From: a bacterium
GTDB lineage: Bacteria; Patescibacteriota; Saccharimonadia; Saccharimonadales; Saccharimonadaceae
Assembly (NCBI GenBank): GCA_030427525.1
Contig: JAUIBD010000003.1
Coordinates: 1-61,023, forward strand
DNA length: 61,023 nucleotides
Reading direction: 5' to 3'
In this document: piece by piece, positions 16,582 to 25,929 of the stretch
Layout: the number at the start of each line of letters is the position of its first letter
Position numbering within the stretch: the stretch's first letter is position 1
The notes under the pieces: generated by a model
The model's input: only the letters and a program-made list of their open reading frames with translations
Told to the model about the DNA's origin: nothing
Databases searched by the model: none
Translations under genes and position numbers: made by a program

Positions 16582-16955
16582 CATCGCGTGGCAGCGTGGT
16601 GGTGGTAGAAGACGACCAATGGTTGGCTGAACAATATGTGCGTACACTAAAAAAAGCTGGCTACCAGGTGCGGCATGTGCCGCATGCGCTGGCGGCTATC
16701 GATACTATCGATGAAGCTGTACCAGATGTAATTGTACTTGATATGTTGCTAGCTGGCACAACGGCCATGGCATTGCTGCACGAGCTGAAATCGCACAAAG
16801 ATCTGGCTGCTATTCCTGTAGTATTAGCTACGAATTTGGCAGACCAAATAGCATTCGATGATGTGTCGAGCTACGGTGTGAAACGAATGCTAGATAAAAG
16901 CACGATGCATCCCGAAGACATTGTGGCTGCGGTGCGTAGCGTGGCAACTGTATGA
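16578..16955 (+). CDS. Single-domain response regulator paired with the kinase
   Basis: A CheY-like receiver of 125 residues without an output domain. Acidic pocket VEDD, phospho-acceptor Asp55 in VIVLDMLL, Thr in VLATNLAD and a Lys in MLDKST are visible. It overlaps the kinase gene and recO by ATGA at each end, so kinase, receiver and recO form one tightly coupled operon. With no DNA-binding domain it probably acts by contacting another protein. Confidence 0.88.
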   Translation: MTSRGSVVVVEDDQWLAEQYVRTLKKAGYQVRHVPHALAAIDTIDEAVPDVIVLDMLLAGTTAMALLHELKSHKDLAAIPVVLATNLADQIAFDDVSSYGVKRMLDKSTMHPEDIVAAVRSVATV

Positions 16956-17629
16956 AAGTAATTCGCACCAAGGCGATAGTATTGCGGCGCACAAATTACG
17001 GCGAGGCTGATAGAATTGTGAATTTCCTTACGCCAGAGCACGGCAAGCTCAGTGTGATGGCAAAAAGTGTGCGGCGAGAAAAAAGTAAGCTAGCTGGTGG
17101 TATAGAACTATTCGCGCGCTGTGATGTAACGGTCAGCACCGGCAAAGGTGAGCTTGGCATTCTAACCGGAGCTCGGCTAGAGAAATTTTACAGCGAAATT
17201 TTGAGTGATTATGACCGATTGCAGTTTGGCTACGATGTGATAAAACAAGTTTCAAAAGCAGCCGACCAGCTAGACGAACCAGCATTTTTTGACTTGCTAG
17301 ACCAAGCGCTGGAGTCGCTGAACGACCACAGTATTGAGCTGAAGGTGGTGAAGACGTGGTTTTGGCTACAGCTGGCCATTCTACTAGGTGTGGGGCTGAA
17401 TTTGGCAACAGACAACAACGGCATGAAGCTGGTTGAGGACGCCAGCTACAATTTTGATAGTAGCGACAGCGTTTTAGTGTTTCACGAAAAGGGAAGTATT
17501 CGCAGTGAGCATATAAAATTGCTGCGTCTACTCAGTGCACAGCCGCCAAAGGTTGCCATGCAAGTGCAAGGTATAACGAAATTGATAGATGATGCACTAT
17601 GGCTCGCTGAGCAAGCTGTTGCCCACTAG
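16952..17629 (+). CDS. recO: DNA repair protein RecO
   Basis: Recombination mediator that helps load RecA on SSB-coated DNA. The N-terminal OB-fold is recognisable (RTKAIVLRRTNYGEADRIVNFLTPEHGKLSVMAKSVRR, then FARCDVTVSTGKGELGILTGARL), followed by a helical domain. The 225 residues are near the usual length. The Cys cluster of some RecO zinc fingers is absent. The start is the ATG overlapping the receiver stop. Confidence 0.92.
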   Translation: MKVIRTKAIVLRRTNYGEADRIVNFLTPEHGKLSVMAKSVRREKSKLAGGIELFARCDVTVSTGKGELGILTGARLEKFYSEILSDYDRLQFGYDVIKQVSKAADQLDEPAFFDLLDQALESLNDHSIELKVVKTWFWLQLAILLGVGLNLATDNNGMKLVEDASYNFDSSDSVLVFHEKGSIRSEHIKLLRLLSAQPPKVAMQVQGITKLIDDALWLAEQAVAH

Positions 17630-17660
17630 CCGATGTCATGAAATTTGTTTTGGTAAGAGG

Positions 17661-17666
17661 TATAAT
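17661..17666 (+). promoter_or_regulatory. -10 element of the 17674 gene, leaderless type
   Basis: Consensus TATAAT ends 7 nt before the ATG at 17674. It lies inside the longer frame that could start at 17638, which argues against that upstream start. Confidence 0.6.
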
Positions 17667-17673
17667 TGGTCGT

Positions 17674-18603
17674 ATGAGGACTTACCTAGGAATTCTGTTG
17701 CTGGCTCTTGCTTTCTTTTATGGGCTAGGGCTTATTTACACGTTCGAATACAATGCTGGAATGAAATCGTACGTACCGAAAGTGAAAAAGGCATATGCTA
17801 CAGCTACCGATTCTTACAAGTCAGAGAGTAATCGCATAGCAACTGCCATCAGCCAGGTTAATGACACAGAGAAATACCCCTCACTTGAAGACAGAATGAA
17901 CGCGCTTACAGTCATTTTTCGGAATAACAAGCCAGATATGAAAAAGATTGCAGAGACTGATAAAGAACTCGTTGATCAGCTTTGGCATGATTTCCCGTAT
18001 CACAAGCGTGTGCCTATCGTTGGCTTTCTTTATCCACCATACAAAAAATCGGTTGAAGACTACGAAAAAATGCGTGATCTTTTACATACAGCTGACCGGC
18101 ATGTAGCGGCTGAACAATTCATTGCCGATGAATCACAGAATTATTTCCCAAAAATAGCAAAGTTTCAGGCATATTTACAAGCACGTGCAGTTTTTGAACT
18201 GTCTGAGGTGTTTACGTCAGCCTTACCTGCGGATGAAGGAAGGGAAAAGCGGCTGAAAGATATTGCTATAAAAAAATATTCTCGCTCTGTAGAACGGCAC
18301 ATACCGGGCACTATCAAAATCGTACATTCTATACCCATGCCAGATCACCCATATTACAAGCAAAAACGGCAAGAAGCATTAGATATGTTAAAACAAAGCC
18401 AAACCATGTACGAACTATACCTGAAAGCCGAAACCGAGGGTGATAAAATTGCACTGCAGAAAGCCGATGCTATGGCGAAAAATAATCCAGAGCTAAAAGA
18501 CTATGTGAATCGTGCAGCAGGCATCATGTTGTCTGCATTTGTCGACATCGGCGCGCTTGATACTGACGTGAAGCAACTAATAGCAATTGCCGAAAAATCC
18601 TAG
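17674..18603 (+). CDS. Membrane-anchored helical hypothetical protein
   Basis: About 309 residues. The protein opens with one hydrophobic segment (YLGILLLALAFFYGLGLIYTF), with the rest predicted mostly helical and rich in Lys, Glu and Tyr. No family is recognised. The ATG at 17674 places the membrane segment at the very N-terminus. It is co-directional with recO but has its own promoter. Confidence 0.7.
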   Translation: MRTYLGILLLALAFFYGLGLIYTFEYNAGMKSYVPKVKKAYATATDSYKSESNRIATAISQVNDTEKYPSLEDRMNALTVIFRNNKPDMKKIAETDKELVDQLWHDFPYHKRVPIVGFLYPPYKKSVEDYEKMRDLLHTADRHVAAEQFIADESQNYFPKIAKFQAYLQARAVFELSEVFTSALPADEGREKRLKDIAIKKYSRSVERHIPGTIKIVHSIPMPDHPYYKQKRQEALDMLKQSQTMYELYLKAETEGDKIALQKADAMAKNNPELKDYVNRAAGIMLSAFVDIGALDTDVKQLIAIAEKS

Positions 18604-18665
18604 TTAGAAAGATTATCTGATTTTATTCTTTGTTTTGTGGTGGGTAAAGAGCTAAAAACTGCTAG

Positions 18666-19400
18666 CTATACTAGTTTAGCGCCTACAGTTCGCACGATGC
18701 GACTTTCTCGAAGTTCTTTTGGCGCAACGGCGGCAAACGCTGCGAAACCGCTGCGAGCAAGTGATAGCGCGCGATGCTTTAGTTTGTAGGTACCTGAAAC
18801 TTCGAGCCGCGAGTGTGCTACCCGAGTGGGTGATTCGCTAATGCACGCTAGTAGCGCGCTACGGCCAGCTGCGCGTAGGGCAGACATAGGGTCCGTGCCT
18901 GTATAGGCTTCAGCAATCGCCAACATGGCGGCAAAGTTAATCTTGTATTGGTCGGGCAGATCGCCCTCCGTGGCCTTTTCTATATCTGCCATACCAACAG
19001 CTAGTTGACCAAAGGCGGGGGCTGCGTCTACAGAGCCAGCGCTTTGTAGCTGTTCTTTTAGTAGCAGGCGGCCGTACATGCAAGCGCTGGCGCCGAGCTC
19101 GCGCTGTACAAGCTGGCGTGCCGGGGTAGTGTCTTTATCAGGCCATGTCGCTTCAATTTCTTTTGCTACACTAACCTCAGATTCAAGACGATCAACCGAA
19201 CACCCGAGGTCATTGATCCAGTTACCGTCACCGGTTTGAAACAACATCAAGCCTCTATCGCGCAGGGCACGAGCTTTGTCGAAGTTGGTTTTATAGCCAT
19301 CTATTGCTTCAGTAGCCAGCTTTATGCGCTCTTCAGTCGGTAGTTTTCTATTTAGTACTGCTTCGTCATGAGCCTGCTGTGGTGTGCGTGGCGTTTCCAT
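18666..19400 (-). CDS. Hypothetical helical protein, second gene of a pair
   Basis: A 244-residue soluble protein rich in Ala, Leu and Glu with a helical-repeat look (TPR-like spacing is possible but not provable by eye). Its ATG abuts the stop of the upstream minus-strand gene with no gap, so it should be translated from the same mRNA. No function can be assigned. Confidence 0.7.
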   Translation of the reverse strand: METPRTPQQAHDEAVLNRKLPTEERIKLATEAIDGYKTNFDKARALRDRGLMLFQTGDGNWINDLGCSVDRLESEVSVAKEIEATWPDKDTTPARQLVQRELGASACMYGRLLLKEQLQSAGSVDAAPAFGQLAVGMADIEKATEGDLPDQYKINFAAMLAIAEAYTGTDPMSALRAAGRSALLACISESPTRVAHSRLEVSGTYKLKHRALSLARSGFAAFAAVAPKELRESRIVRTVGAKLV

Positions 19401-20174
19401 TTAGCGATTCTCCGGTGCATCAAACAGGCTTCTGGCAAATTGTTTCATGCCAGGACGCACGGTTCTGTAATAGGTATCACGCATAGATTCCGTACGGCTT
19501 GGCTGGGTAGCAAGTTCAAAACCTGGCAGGGGCAATTGGCTGTTACTAGCTGATCGCATGCCGTTTGGCCCGTACGCACGGAGCCAGTCGTTCATTTTGC
19601 CCATGCGTTGGTCGAATACGGCCGCGGTTTGTGGCAGTGCAATGCCTAGGCTTTCCGTTGCGTCTGCATATGTCCAGGCAGAACCTGCTTTTACCTCGCG
19701 AGTACGCATCCATAGGTAGTCTAGCCCACGCTGTACTTGCGCAAGGCGATTCCTGAATGGTAGCTGCAGGTATGTACATTGTTGGCGGGCAGCAATGGCC
19801 ACGGTTGCACGCGCCATGGTATGTGCAAGCTGTAGGTGACGTTCTGCTAAATCAGGGTTGTGGTCGGTATCGGTTTTTTGTAGAAAATCGTTTTCTGGTT
19901 CGTTGTTGTGTAATGCATCTAGGGCTCTTTCGGCGTCACGTGCGCCATTTTCGTCGCCCAGCAGTGTACTAGCGGTAACGCGCATATTCCAAAAATCAAC
20001 GCGCTCTTCAACGGTATTGAACTTGCCAGCATTTTCTAAATCTTCCTGAACGTCTGTCAGAATGCCCATGCCTAGCCTTGTATCAACACGATCAAGCCGT
20101 TTCGCGGCATCACGCGCTAGCAGGGGAAAGTGGTGTGATTCGCGATATGATGGTATTTCGATACCTCTTGCCAT
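19401..20174 (-). CDS. Hypothetical helical protein, first gene of a pair
   Basis: A 257-residue soluble protein, mostly helical, without membrane segments or recognised motifs. It resembles its downstream partner in composition (Ala/Leu/Arg rich, with the short phrase LARSGF/LARDAAKR), so the pair may be paralogous or form a complex; this is weak inference. The promoter is a minus-strand TATAAT 9 nt upstream. Confidence 0.7.
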   Translation of the reverse strand: MARGIEIPSYRESHHFPLLARDAAKRLDRVDTRLGMGILTDVQEDLENAGKFNTVEERVDFWNMRVTASTLLGDENGARDAERALDALHNNEPENDFLQKTDTDHNPDLAERHLQLAHTMARATVAIAARQQCTYLQLPFRNRLAQVQRGLDYLWMRTREVKAGSAWTYADATESLGIALPQTAAVFDQRMGKMNDWLRAYGPNGMRSASNSQLPLPGFELATQPSRTESMRDTYYRTVRPGMKQFARSLFDAPENR

Positions 20175-20183
20175 AATCTATTC

Positions 20184-20189
20184 ATTATA
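20184..20189 (-). promoter_or_regulatory. -10 element of the 19401-20174 gene
   Basis: Minus-strand TATAAT ends 9 nt before the ATG at 20174. It is divergent from the glyQS promoter. Confidence 0.55.
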
Positions 20190-20219
20190 CCACAAAATAT
20201 GTAAAAACACAAGTTCTGC

Positions 20220-20225
20220 TATACT
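20220..20225 (+). promoter_or_regulatory. -10 element of glyQS
   Basis: TATACT ends 11 nt before the ATG at 20237, leaving only about five nucleotides of leader. Confidence 0.5.
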
Positions 20226-20236
20226 ATTTTACAGAT

Positions 20237-21526
20237 ATGAGCACAGAGGTAAAACTAGAAGACATTGTGAGCTTGGCGAAACGCCGAGGGTTTATTTATC
20301 AGGGTAGTGATGTATATGGTGGTTTAAGCGGTACGTGGGATTACGGCCCGCTGGGTGTCGCGCTGAAACGCAACATCATGAACCTATGGTGGCAGACGTT
20401 TGTTGAAAACCGTGACGATATGTATGGTGTAGACGCGGCGATATTGATGAATCAAAAAGTGTGGCAGGCGAGTGGCCACGTAGATACATTTGCTGACCCG
20501 ATGGTTGAATGCCACAAGTGTAACGCTAGGTTCCGAGAAGACCACCTAGACTACAGTAAGCCTTGTGCAAACTGTGGCGAGAGAGACAGTTTCGGTAGTC
20601 CGAAAATGTTCAACATGATGTTCAAGACCAATGTCGGCCCGGTAGACGATGAAGCCAGCATTTCCTACCTTCGCCCAGAAACCGCCCAAGGTATCTTTAC
20701 CAACTACAAAAACGTGGTGGATAGTTTTTATCCAGACCTGCCGTTTGGTATTGCCCAAGCTGGCAAGGCGTTTCGCAATGAAATCAGCCCGCGCGATTTC
20801 GTATTTCGTAGCCGCGAGTTCGAGCAAATGGAGGTGGAATATTTCGTGCACCCAGACAAGTGGGAAGAGGCATTCGAGCAGTGGCGCACAGACATTGCAG
20901 CGTTCCTCGACCAACTGGGCCTACCAGCAGAGATGGTAGAAGAAGTAGAAGTACCAGAAAACGACCGCGCACACTATAGCAAGCGCACGATCGACTATGA
21001 ATTCGCCTTTCCGCATGGAAAGGACGAGCTGCTTGGACTTGCTTATCGAGGAAGCTTCGACTTAGATAATATTCAACGCGTGAGTGGCCGCAATATGGAA
21101 TATGCAGTGAAGGGCAGCAACGAAAAGTTTGTACCACACGTGATAGAACCAAGCTTTGGTGTAGAGCGCGCCCTGATGGCCGTGCTGACTAGCGCGTACC
21201 GTACCGACGAGCAAAATGGCGAGCAGCGTATATACTTGGCATTGCCAGAGCACCTGGCCCCTGTAAAATACGCCGTGTCTCCGCTGCTGAAAAACAAGCC
21301 AGAGCTAGTAGAAAAAGCCCGCGAAGTGTACAGAGAGCTAAAGAAAAAATACGGCGCTGTGATGTGGGATGACAACGGCAACATAGGTAAACGCTACCGC
21401 CGCCAAGATGAAATCGGCACACCGCACTGTGTGGTGATAGATTTCAATACCTTGGAAGATGGTACTGTAACTATGCGCGAGAGAGATACGACCGAACAAA
21501 AACGAACCACACCGGAAGAAATATAA
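20237..21526 (+). CDS. glyQS: Glycine--tRNA ligase, homodimeric type
   Basis: Charges tRNA-Gly. This is the single-chain alpha2 class II enzyme found in Gram-positive bacteria, mycoplasmas, archaea and eukaryotes, not the alpha2-beta2 enzyme of Proteobacteria. Recognisable segments are KRRGFIYQGSDVYGG at the N-terminus, GTWDYGPLGVALKRN, motif 2 GIAQAGKAFRNEISPRDF, REFEQMEVEYF, and the C-terminal anticodon-binding region. CHKCNARF and CANCGERDSF make a possible zinc-binding four-Cys insertion. The 429-residue length is at the short end of the family. The R-M gene starts 13 nt after its stop. Confidence 0.95.
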   Translation: MSTEVKLEDIVSLAKRRGFIYQGSDVYGGLSGTWDYGPLGVALKRNIMNLWWQTFVENRDDMYGVDAAILMNQKVWQASGHVDTFADPMVECHKCNARFREDHLDYSKPCANCGERDSFGSPKMFNMMFKTNVGPVDDEASISYLRPETAQGIFTNYKNVVDSFYPDLPFGIAQAGKAFRNEISPRDFVFRSREFEQMEVEYFVHPDKWEEAFEQWRTDIAAFLDQLGLPAEMVEEVEVPENDRAHYSKRTIDYEFAFPHGKDELLGLAYRGSFDLDNIQRVSGRNMEYAVKGSNEKFVPHVIEPSFGVERALMAVLTSAYRTDEQNGEQRIYLALPEHLAPVKYAVSPLLKNKPELVEKAREVYRELKKKYGAVMWDDNGNIGKRYRRQDEIGTPHCVVIDFNTLEDGTVTMRERDTTEQKRTTPEEI

Positions 21527-21539
21527 GCAACGTAGAAAT

Positions 21540-24500
21540 ATGAACGAGACCGACCGACTAGCAGCTGTTCAGCACTACATAGAAGAGGTTGCGCGTCAGC
21601 TTGCAACTGGTCAGGCCACCGAGCATTCATATCGTCCAGCTCTAAAGGATCTACTGGGTGCACTTGATGATTCTATAGAAGCTATCAACGAACCAAAGCA
21701 GTCGGAGCATGGTGCGCCAGACTTTGTGATAATTGGCAAACAGAATAAAGATATAAAGCTAGGCTATGGCGAAGCCAAAATACCAGGCGAAGACTTAGAA
21801 AAGATTGAAAAGTCTGATCAAATGAATCGTTACCGTGGCTACGCAAACTTGTTTTTAACTGATTGCCTTGACTGGCGTTTTTATAGGAACGGTGAAAAGA
21901 TTTTTGAGATCAAAATAGGTGAAATGAAACGTGGCGAAACACAATTCAGCGCGCTATATACTTCCAGGTACACGCAGTTGGCAGATGAAATAGCAAACTT
22001 TATCTCGCAAACACCTGAAAAGATTAAAAGCGGTCGTCGTTTGGCGGAAATCATGGGTGGAAAAGCGCGGCGTATTCGCGATAATGTAGTGCAATACCTA
22101 TCTGATGCTAGCGATACATCTGCCGAGTTGCTGAGGATTTACGACATGATGAAAGAACTGCTTGTTCACGACCTGAGCGAAGAAAAGTTCGCCGACATGT
22201 ACGCGCAAACACTCGTGTACGGACTATTTGTTGCTCGCTATGGCGACAACACGCCCGACAGCTTTACACGTAGTGAAGCCCGCGATCTGGTGCCAAAGAG
22301 CAATCCGTTCTTGCGACATTTCTTCGACCATATCGTCGGGCCGAACTTTGATGTGCGGCTGGGATATATTGTTGACGAGCTCTGCGAAGTATTTAGCGTC
22401 AGCGACGTGCAAGAGATTGTGCATAAACACCTGCGTATTCAGGACGAGACGAACGACGTCAAAGACCCGATCATCCACTTTTACGAAGATTTTTTGCAGG
22501 AATACGACCCAGCCGAGCGCAAAAAAATGGGCGCTTACTACACGCCTATACCTGTCGTGAAATACATCGTGCGTCAGGTAGATAGGATACTGAAGGAAGA
22601 TTTTGGTATAGCAAAGGGCCTCGCTAGCGAAGAAACAATAGACCATTGGGTTGAAACCGGTCAAGAACACCGAGCAAGCCGCCGTCACAAAGCCCAGACC
22701 GGTTACAATGTGAAGCTGCCGCGCGTGCAGGTGCTCGACCCGGCTGTCGGCACTGCGACGTTCCTGAACGAAACGATAAAGTTCATCTACGAAGGCTTCA
22801 AAGGCCAAGAAGGCAGATGGCCCGACTACGTAAACAAAAACCTCGTGCAGCGCCTACATGGTTTCGAGCTGATGATGGCGCCGTACACCATTGCTCACTT
22901 AAAGCTCGGTATGACCCTGAAAGAAACCGGCGTCGCGAACCTACAAGACCGCCTAGGTGTGTACCTGACGAACACGCTTGAAGAAGGCATTCCGATGCAG
23001 CAGGATTTGTTTAGTTTTGGCCTAGCCGAAGCGGTTAGCGAAGAAAGCCGCCACGCTGCTGAAATCAAGAGCGAGCAGCCCGTGATGGTGGTGATGGGAA
23101 ATCCGCCGTATAGCGTGAGCTCTAACAACAAGAGCAAATGGATTCAGAAGTTAATTGCTGATTACAAAAAAGATTTGAACGAGCGCAAAATTAATCTTGA
23201 TGATGATTACATCAAGTTCATTCGCTTTGCCGAAGATATGATTGCCAAAAATGGCAGCGGTATTGTAGCGATGATCACCAACAACAGCTACATTGACGGT
23301 ATTACGCACCGCCAAATGCGCAAACATCTGCTGCAAACGTTCGATAAGATTTATGTCCTGGATTTGCACGGAAACGCCAAGAAAAAAGAAGTAGCGCCAG
23401 ATGGTGGTAAAGACGAGAATGTGTTTGATATTATGCAGGGCGTTTCGATTGTGCTAATGGTGAAAACCGAAGAAGAAAGGAAGAAGCTTGGTGAGGTTTA
23501 TCATGCGGAGCTCTGGGGGAAACGGCAACTAAAGTTTAATGCGCTGAATTCCACAGAAGTCGCTTTTGTTAGGCAAGAAGCACCTGCGCCGCAATACTTT
23601 TTCACACAGAAAGATTACCGGGCAAAAGGTGACTATGAGCTAGGTGTTGCCCTGGGTGAATTATTCATGTCTAGTAGCTCGGGTGTAAAGACTGAGCGCG
23701 ACAAGGTTACCATAAGTGAAGATGTTAACAAATTGAGTAAGGTAGTAGAAGATTTCCTGAGACTGCCAGTTGAAGACATACGCCATAAGTATGATTTATA
23801 TAAAGAAAGTCGTGACTGGGGTGTAGAGAGGGCAAAGGTAGACATAGTATCTCATGGGCATTCGAAGGATTACATCAAGCAAATAGCTTATCGTCCGTTT
23901 GACTCTCGATATATTTACTATACCGGTAAGTCAAAAGGCTTCATTGGTACGCCTGGATATAAAACGAATAAACACATGTTAGAGAAAAACCTAGGCATAA
24001 TGGTTAGCCGGCAGCAGAAGGGGACTGGATTTCAGCACGTACTGGCACTGGATTCTCTTGTTGAATCAAGTTATGTATCAAATAAAACATCTGAATTCGG
24101 TTATCTTTTTCCACTCTATCTCTACCACGATGACAGCACTCGCACGCCAAACTTAGCCCCGACTGAACTTTCCGCACTCACGCGGCAACTCACAAGTGAC
24201 TACGAACCCGAAGACATCTTGGATTATATCTACGCCGTGCTGCATAGCCCAAGCTACCGCGAAAAGTACAAAGAGTTTCTAAAAACAGATTTCCCGCGCG
24301 TGCCAGCGCCGTCGCAGGTAGAGTTCGACCGTCTGGTGCCACTCGGCCGCAAACTGCGCGAACTTCACCTGATGAAATCACCGAGTCTGCATGATTACGA
24401 TACGACATTTCCCGAAGCGGGCGATAACGTGGTGGAAAAGCTGAAATATGAGGACAAAAAAGTATACATCAATGACACACAGTACTTTGGTAATGTGCCA

Positions 24501-24659
24501 GAACTCGCTTGGAACTTTTACATTGGCGGCTATCAACCAGCGCAAAAATGGCTCAAAGACCGCAAAGGCCGCGAGCTTAGCTATGAAGACATCGATCATT
24601 ACCAGAAAATCACAAAGATTCTTGTCGAGACGGATAGGATAATGCAAGAAATAGGATAA
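21540..24659 (+). CDS. Single-polypeptide type IIG restriction-modification enzyme
   Basis: A 1039-residue enzyme that should both methylate adenine N6 and cleave DNA. An N-terminal PD-(D/E)xK nuclease is suggested by Asp61 in GAPDFVI and Glu78-x-Lys80 in GYGEAK. The methyltransferase domain starts at KKMGAYYTPIPVVKYIV, with SAM motif I in VLDPAVGTATF near residue 400 and catalytic motif IV NPPY at about 521. The C-terminal part (YRPFDSRYIYYTGKSKGF) resembles the Type_ISP specificity region, but there is no helicase domain. It probably shares a transcript with glyQS, an unusual neighbour for a defence gene. Cleavage activity and target site are not predictable from sequence. Confidence 0.85.
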   Translation: MNETDRLAAVQHYIEEVARQLATGQATEHSYRPALKDLLGALDDSIEAINEPKQSEHGAPDFVIIGKQNKDIKLGYGEAKIPGEDLEKIEKSDQMNRYRGYANLFLTDCLDWRFYRNGEKIFEIKIGEMKRGETQFSALYTSRYTQLADEIANFISQTPEKIKSGRRLAEIMGGKARRIRDNVVQYLSDASDTSAELLRIYDMMKELLVHDLSEEKFADMYAQTLVYGLFVARYGDNTPDSFTRSEARDLVPKSNPFLRHFFDHIVGPNFDVRLGYIVDELCEVFSVSDVQEIVHKHLRIQDETNDVKDPIIHFYEDFLQEYDPAERKKMGAYYTPIPVVKYIVRQVDRILKEDFGIAKGLASEETIDHWVETGQEHRASRRHKAQTGYNVKLPRVQVLDPAVGTATFLNETIKFIYEGFKGQEGRWPDYVNKNLVQRLHGFELMMAPYTIAHLKLGMTLKETGVANLQDRLGVYLTNTLEEGIPMQQDLFSFGLAEAVSEESRHAAEIKSEQPVMVVMGNPPYSVSSNNKSKWIQKLIADYKKDLNERKINLDDDYIKFIRFAEDMIAKNGSGIVAMITNNSYIDGITHRQMRKHLLQTFDKIYVLDLHGNAKKKEVAPDGGKDENVFDIMQGVSIVLMVKTEEERKKLGEVYHAELWGKRQLKFNALNSTEVAFVRQEAPAPQYFFTQKDYRAKGDYELGVALGELFMSSSSGVKTERDKVTISEDVNKLSKVVEDFLRLPVEDIRHKYDLYKESRDWGVERAKVDIVSHGHSKDYIKQIAYRPFDSRYIYYTGKSKGFIGTPGYKTNKHMLEKNLGIMVSRQQKGTGFQHVLALDSLVESSYVSNKTSEFGYLFPLYLYHDDSTRTPNLAPTELSALTRQLTSDYEPEDILDYIYAVLHSPSYREKYKEFLKTDFPRVPAPSQVEFDRLVPLGRKLRELHLMKSPSLHDYDTTFPEAGDNVVEKLKYEDKKVYINDTQYFGNVPELAWNFYIGGYQPAQKWLKDRKGRELSYEDIDHYQKITKILVETDRIMQEIG

Positions 24660-24671
24660 AAGGGGAATAGT

Positions 24672-25052
24672 ATGGCATACGAAGGTACGAAACTAGCAGA
24701 TTTTGAACCGCGAGACGAAGTAAAAGAGCTTGAGATTATAGATATAGAAGTAGGCACAGGCGAGGAAGTGCAGCCCGGCGCGACAATTACTGCGCATTAC
24801 ACTGGCGCGTTGTGTAAAAACGGGATAATATTTCAAAGCAGCCATGACATGGGCAGGGCGATCACATTCCCGCTAAACGGCGTGATAGCAGGCTGGACAC
24901 ATGGTGTGCCTGGCATGAAAGTAGGCGGCACCCGCCGGCTGATCATCCCAGCAGCAATGGCTTACGGCGCCAGCAGCCCAGCCAAAAACATCCCGGCGAA
25001 TAGTGACTTGGTATTTGATATTGATTTGATGGAAATAAAACAAAATGGCTAA
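24672..25052 (+). CDS. FKBP-type peptidyl-prolyl cis-trans isomerase
   Basis: Folding catalyst of 126 residues with one FKBP domain. Conserved parts are GEEVQPGATITAHYTGAL, FQSSHDMGRAITFPLNGVIAGWTHGVPGMKVGGTRRLIIP and AYGASSP...IPANSDLVFDIDLMEI. There is no signal peptide, so it is cytoplasmic. A Shine-Dalgarno-like AAAGGGG precedes the ATG, consistent with an internal operon position after the R-M gene. It overlaps the next gene by 8 bases. Confidence 0.9.
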   Translation: MAYEGTKLADFEPRDEVKELEIIDIEVGTGEEVQPGATITAHYTGALCKNGIIFQSSHDMGRAITFPLNGVIAGWTHGVPGMKVGGTRRLIIPAAMAYGASSPAKNIPANSDLVFDIDLMEIKQNG

Positions 25053-25404
25053 TGCTAGTGCTATCGATGATTGGCTAGCTAAGTTCAAACAGAACTGGAA
25101 AGCACAAGACATAGATGGCGTGATGGATTTATTTGCCGACAATGTAGAATATTGGGAAACACCACACCTGAAACTACGTGACAAGAATCATATTCGGCAA
25201 GAATGGCAAGGTGTTTTGGAACAAGAAAATATTGAACTTGAAACTCAGGTCTATAGCTCGACGCCCGAAGGTAAGAATACCGTCCTTTGGCAACTGTCAT
25301 ACGAAAAAGGTGGGGAAATATATGATTCAGCGGGGACGTATCTAATAACTTTGAATAGTGAAAACTTGTGTACTTATTTCCACTATTCTCACGTGGATAA
25401 ATAG
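25045..25404 (+). CDS. SnoaL/NTF2-like domain protein
   Basis: A 119-residue protein with the outline of the SnoaL/NTF2-like cone fold: an N-terminal helix (IDDWLAKFKQNWKAQDIDGVMDLFADNVEYWETP) followed by beta strands (VLWQLSYEKGGEIYDSAGTYLITLN). The fold is used by small isomerases, hydrolases and non-catalytic binding proteins, so no specific activity is implied. It starts 8 bases before the FKBP stop and is co-translated with it. Confidence 0.7.
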   Translation: MANASAIDDWLAKFKQNWKAQDIDGVMDLFADNVEYWETPHLKLRDKNHIRQEWQGVLEQENIELETQVYSSTPEGKNTVLWQLSYEKGGEIYDSAGTYLITLNSENLCTYFHYSHVDK

Positions 25405-25409
25405 CTCTT

Positions 25410-25841
25410 TTAGAAACTGATTCTGACCATCTTTTTAATGAGAACTCGTTCTGCAGGACCAGGGCCATTTGACTTTATATATAGCAATGATTGGGCTTGG
25501 AAGTAGTGGTCTTTGCCACTGCGCCACTTTGAAGGGTTTAGTGAGGTAAATGAGGCGGGGCCGTTTTCTTTATGGTGCCATGTATTGACGGGCCTTTGTA
25601 CCAATTCGTAGCCAGGATGAATGACTGTTGCTACCGAACACACCTTATTTGTACCAGGTACTTGGAACACGCGTAGTTTGACTACACTATTTTTTACTTT
25701 TACAGCTACACGTTTGGTATACGCGCTTCCGCAGCCTGCCTTTGCCTCTGCGGGCAACGACGAGGTGACTGCAAAACTAGCCGCAAGGAGCGGAACTATC
25801 ATAAGCGATGCCACCATACGACGAAATTTGGTACTTTTCAT
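25410..25841 (-). CDS. Secreted hypothetical protein
   Basis: About 143 residues with a clear signal peptide (basic start, MVASLMIVPLLAASFAVTSS core, PAEAKA cleavage region). The exported domain is basic, with two Cys and many Val/Lys strands. The ATG at 25841 has a Shine-Dalgarno AGGAG 8-12 nt upstream, better placed than for the ATG at 25868. No family is recognised. Confidence 0.75.
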   Translation of the reverse strand: MKSTKFRRMVASLMIVPLLAASFAVTSSLPAEAKAGCGSAYTKRVAVKVKNSVVKLRVFQVPGTNKVCSVATVIHPGYELVQRPVNTWHHKENGPASFTSLNPSKWRSGKDHYFQAQSLLYIKSNGPGPAERVLIKKMVRISF

Positions 25842-25929
25842 TGAAATTTCTCCTGGTTTGATTAACACCTTGTATTACTAATATTTAAACATATAAGGTG
25901 CTGGTTGTATAGAAGACTAATAATCTCGG

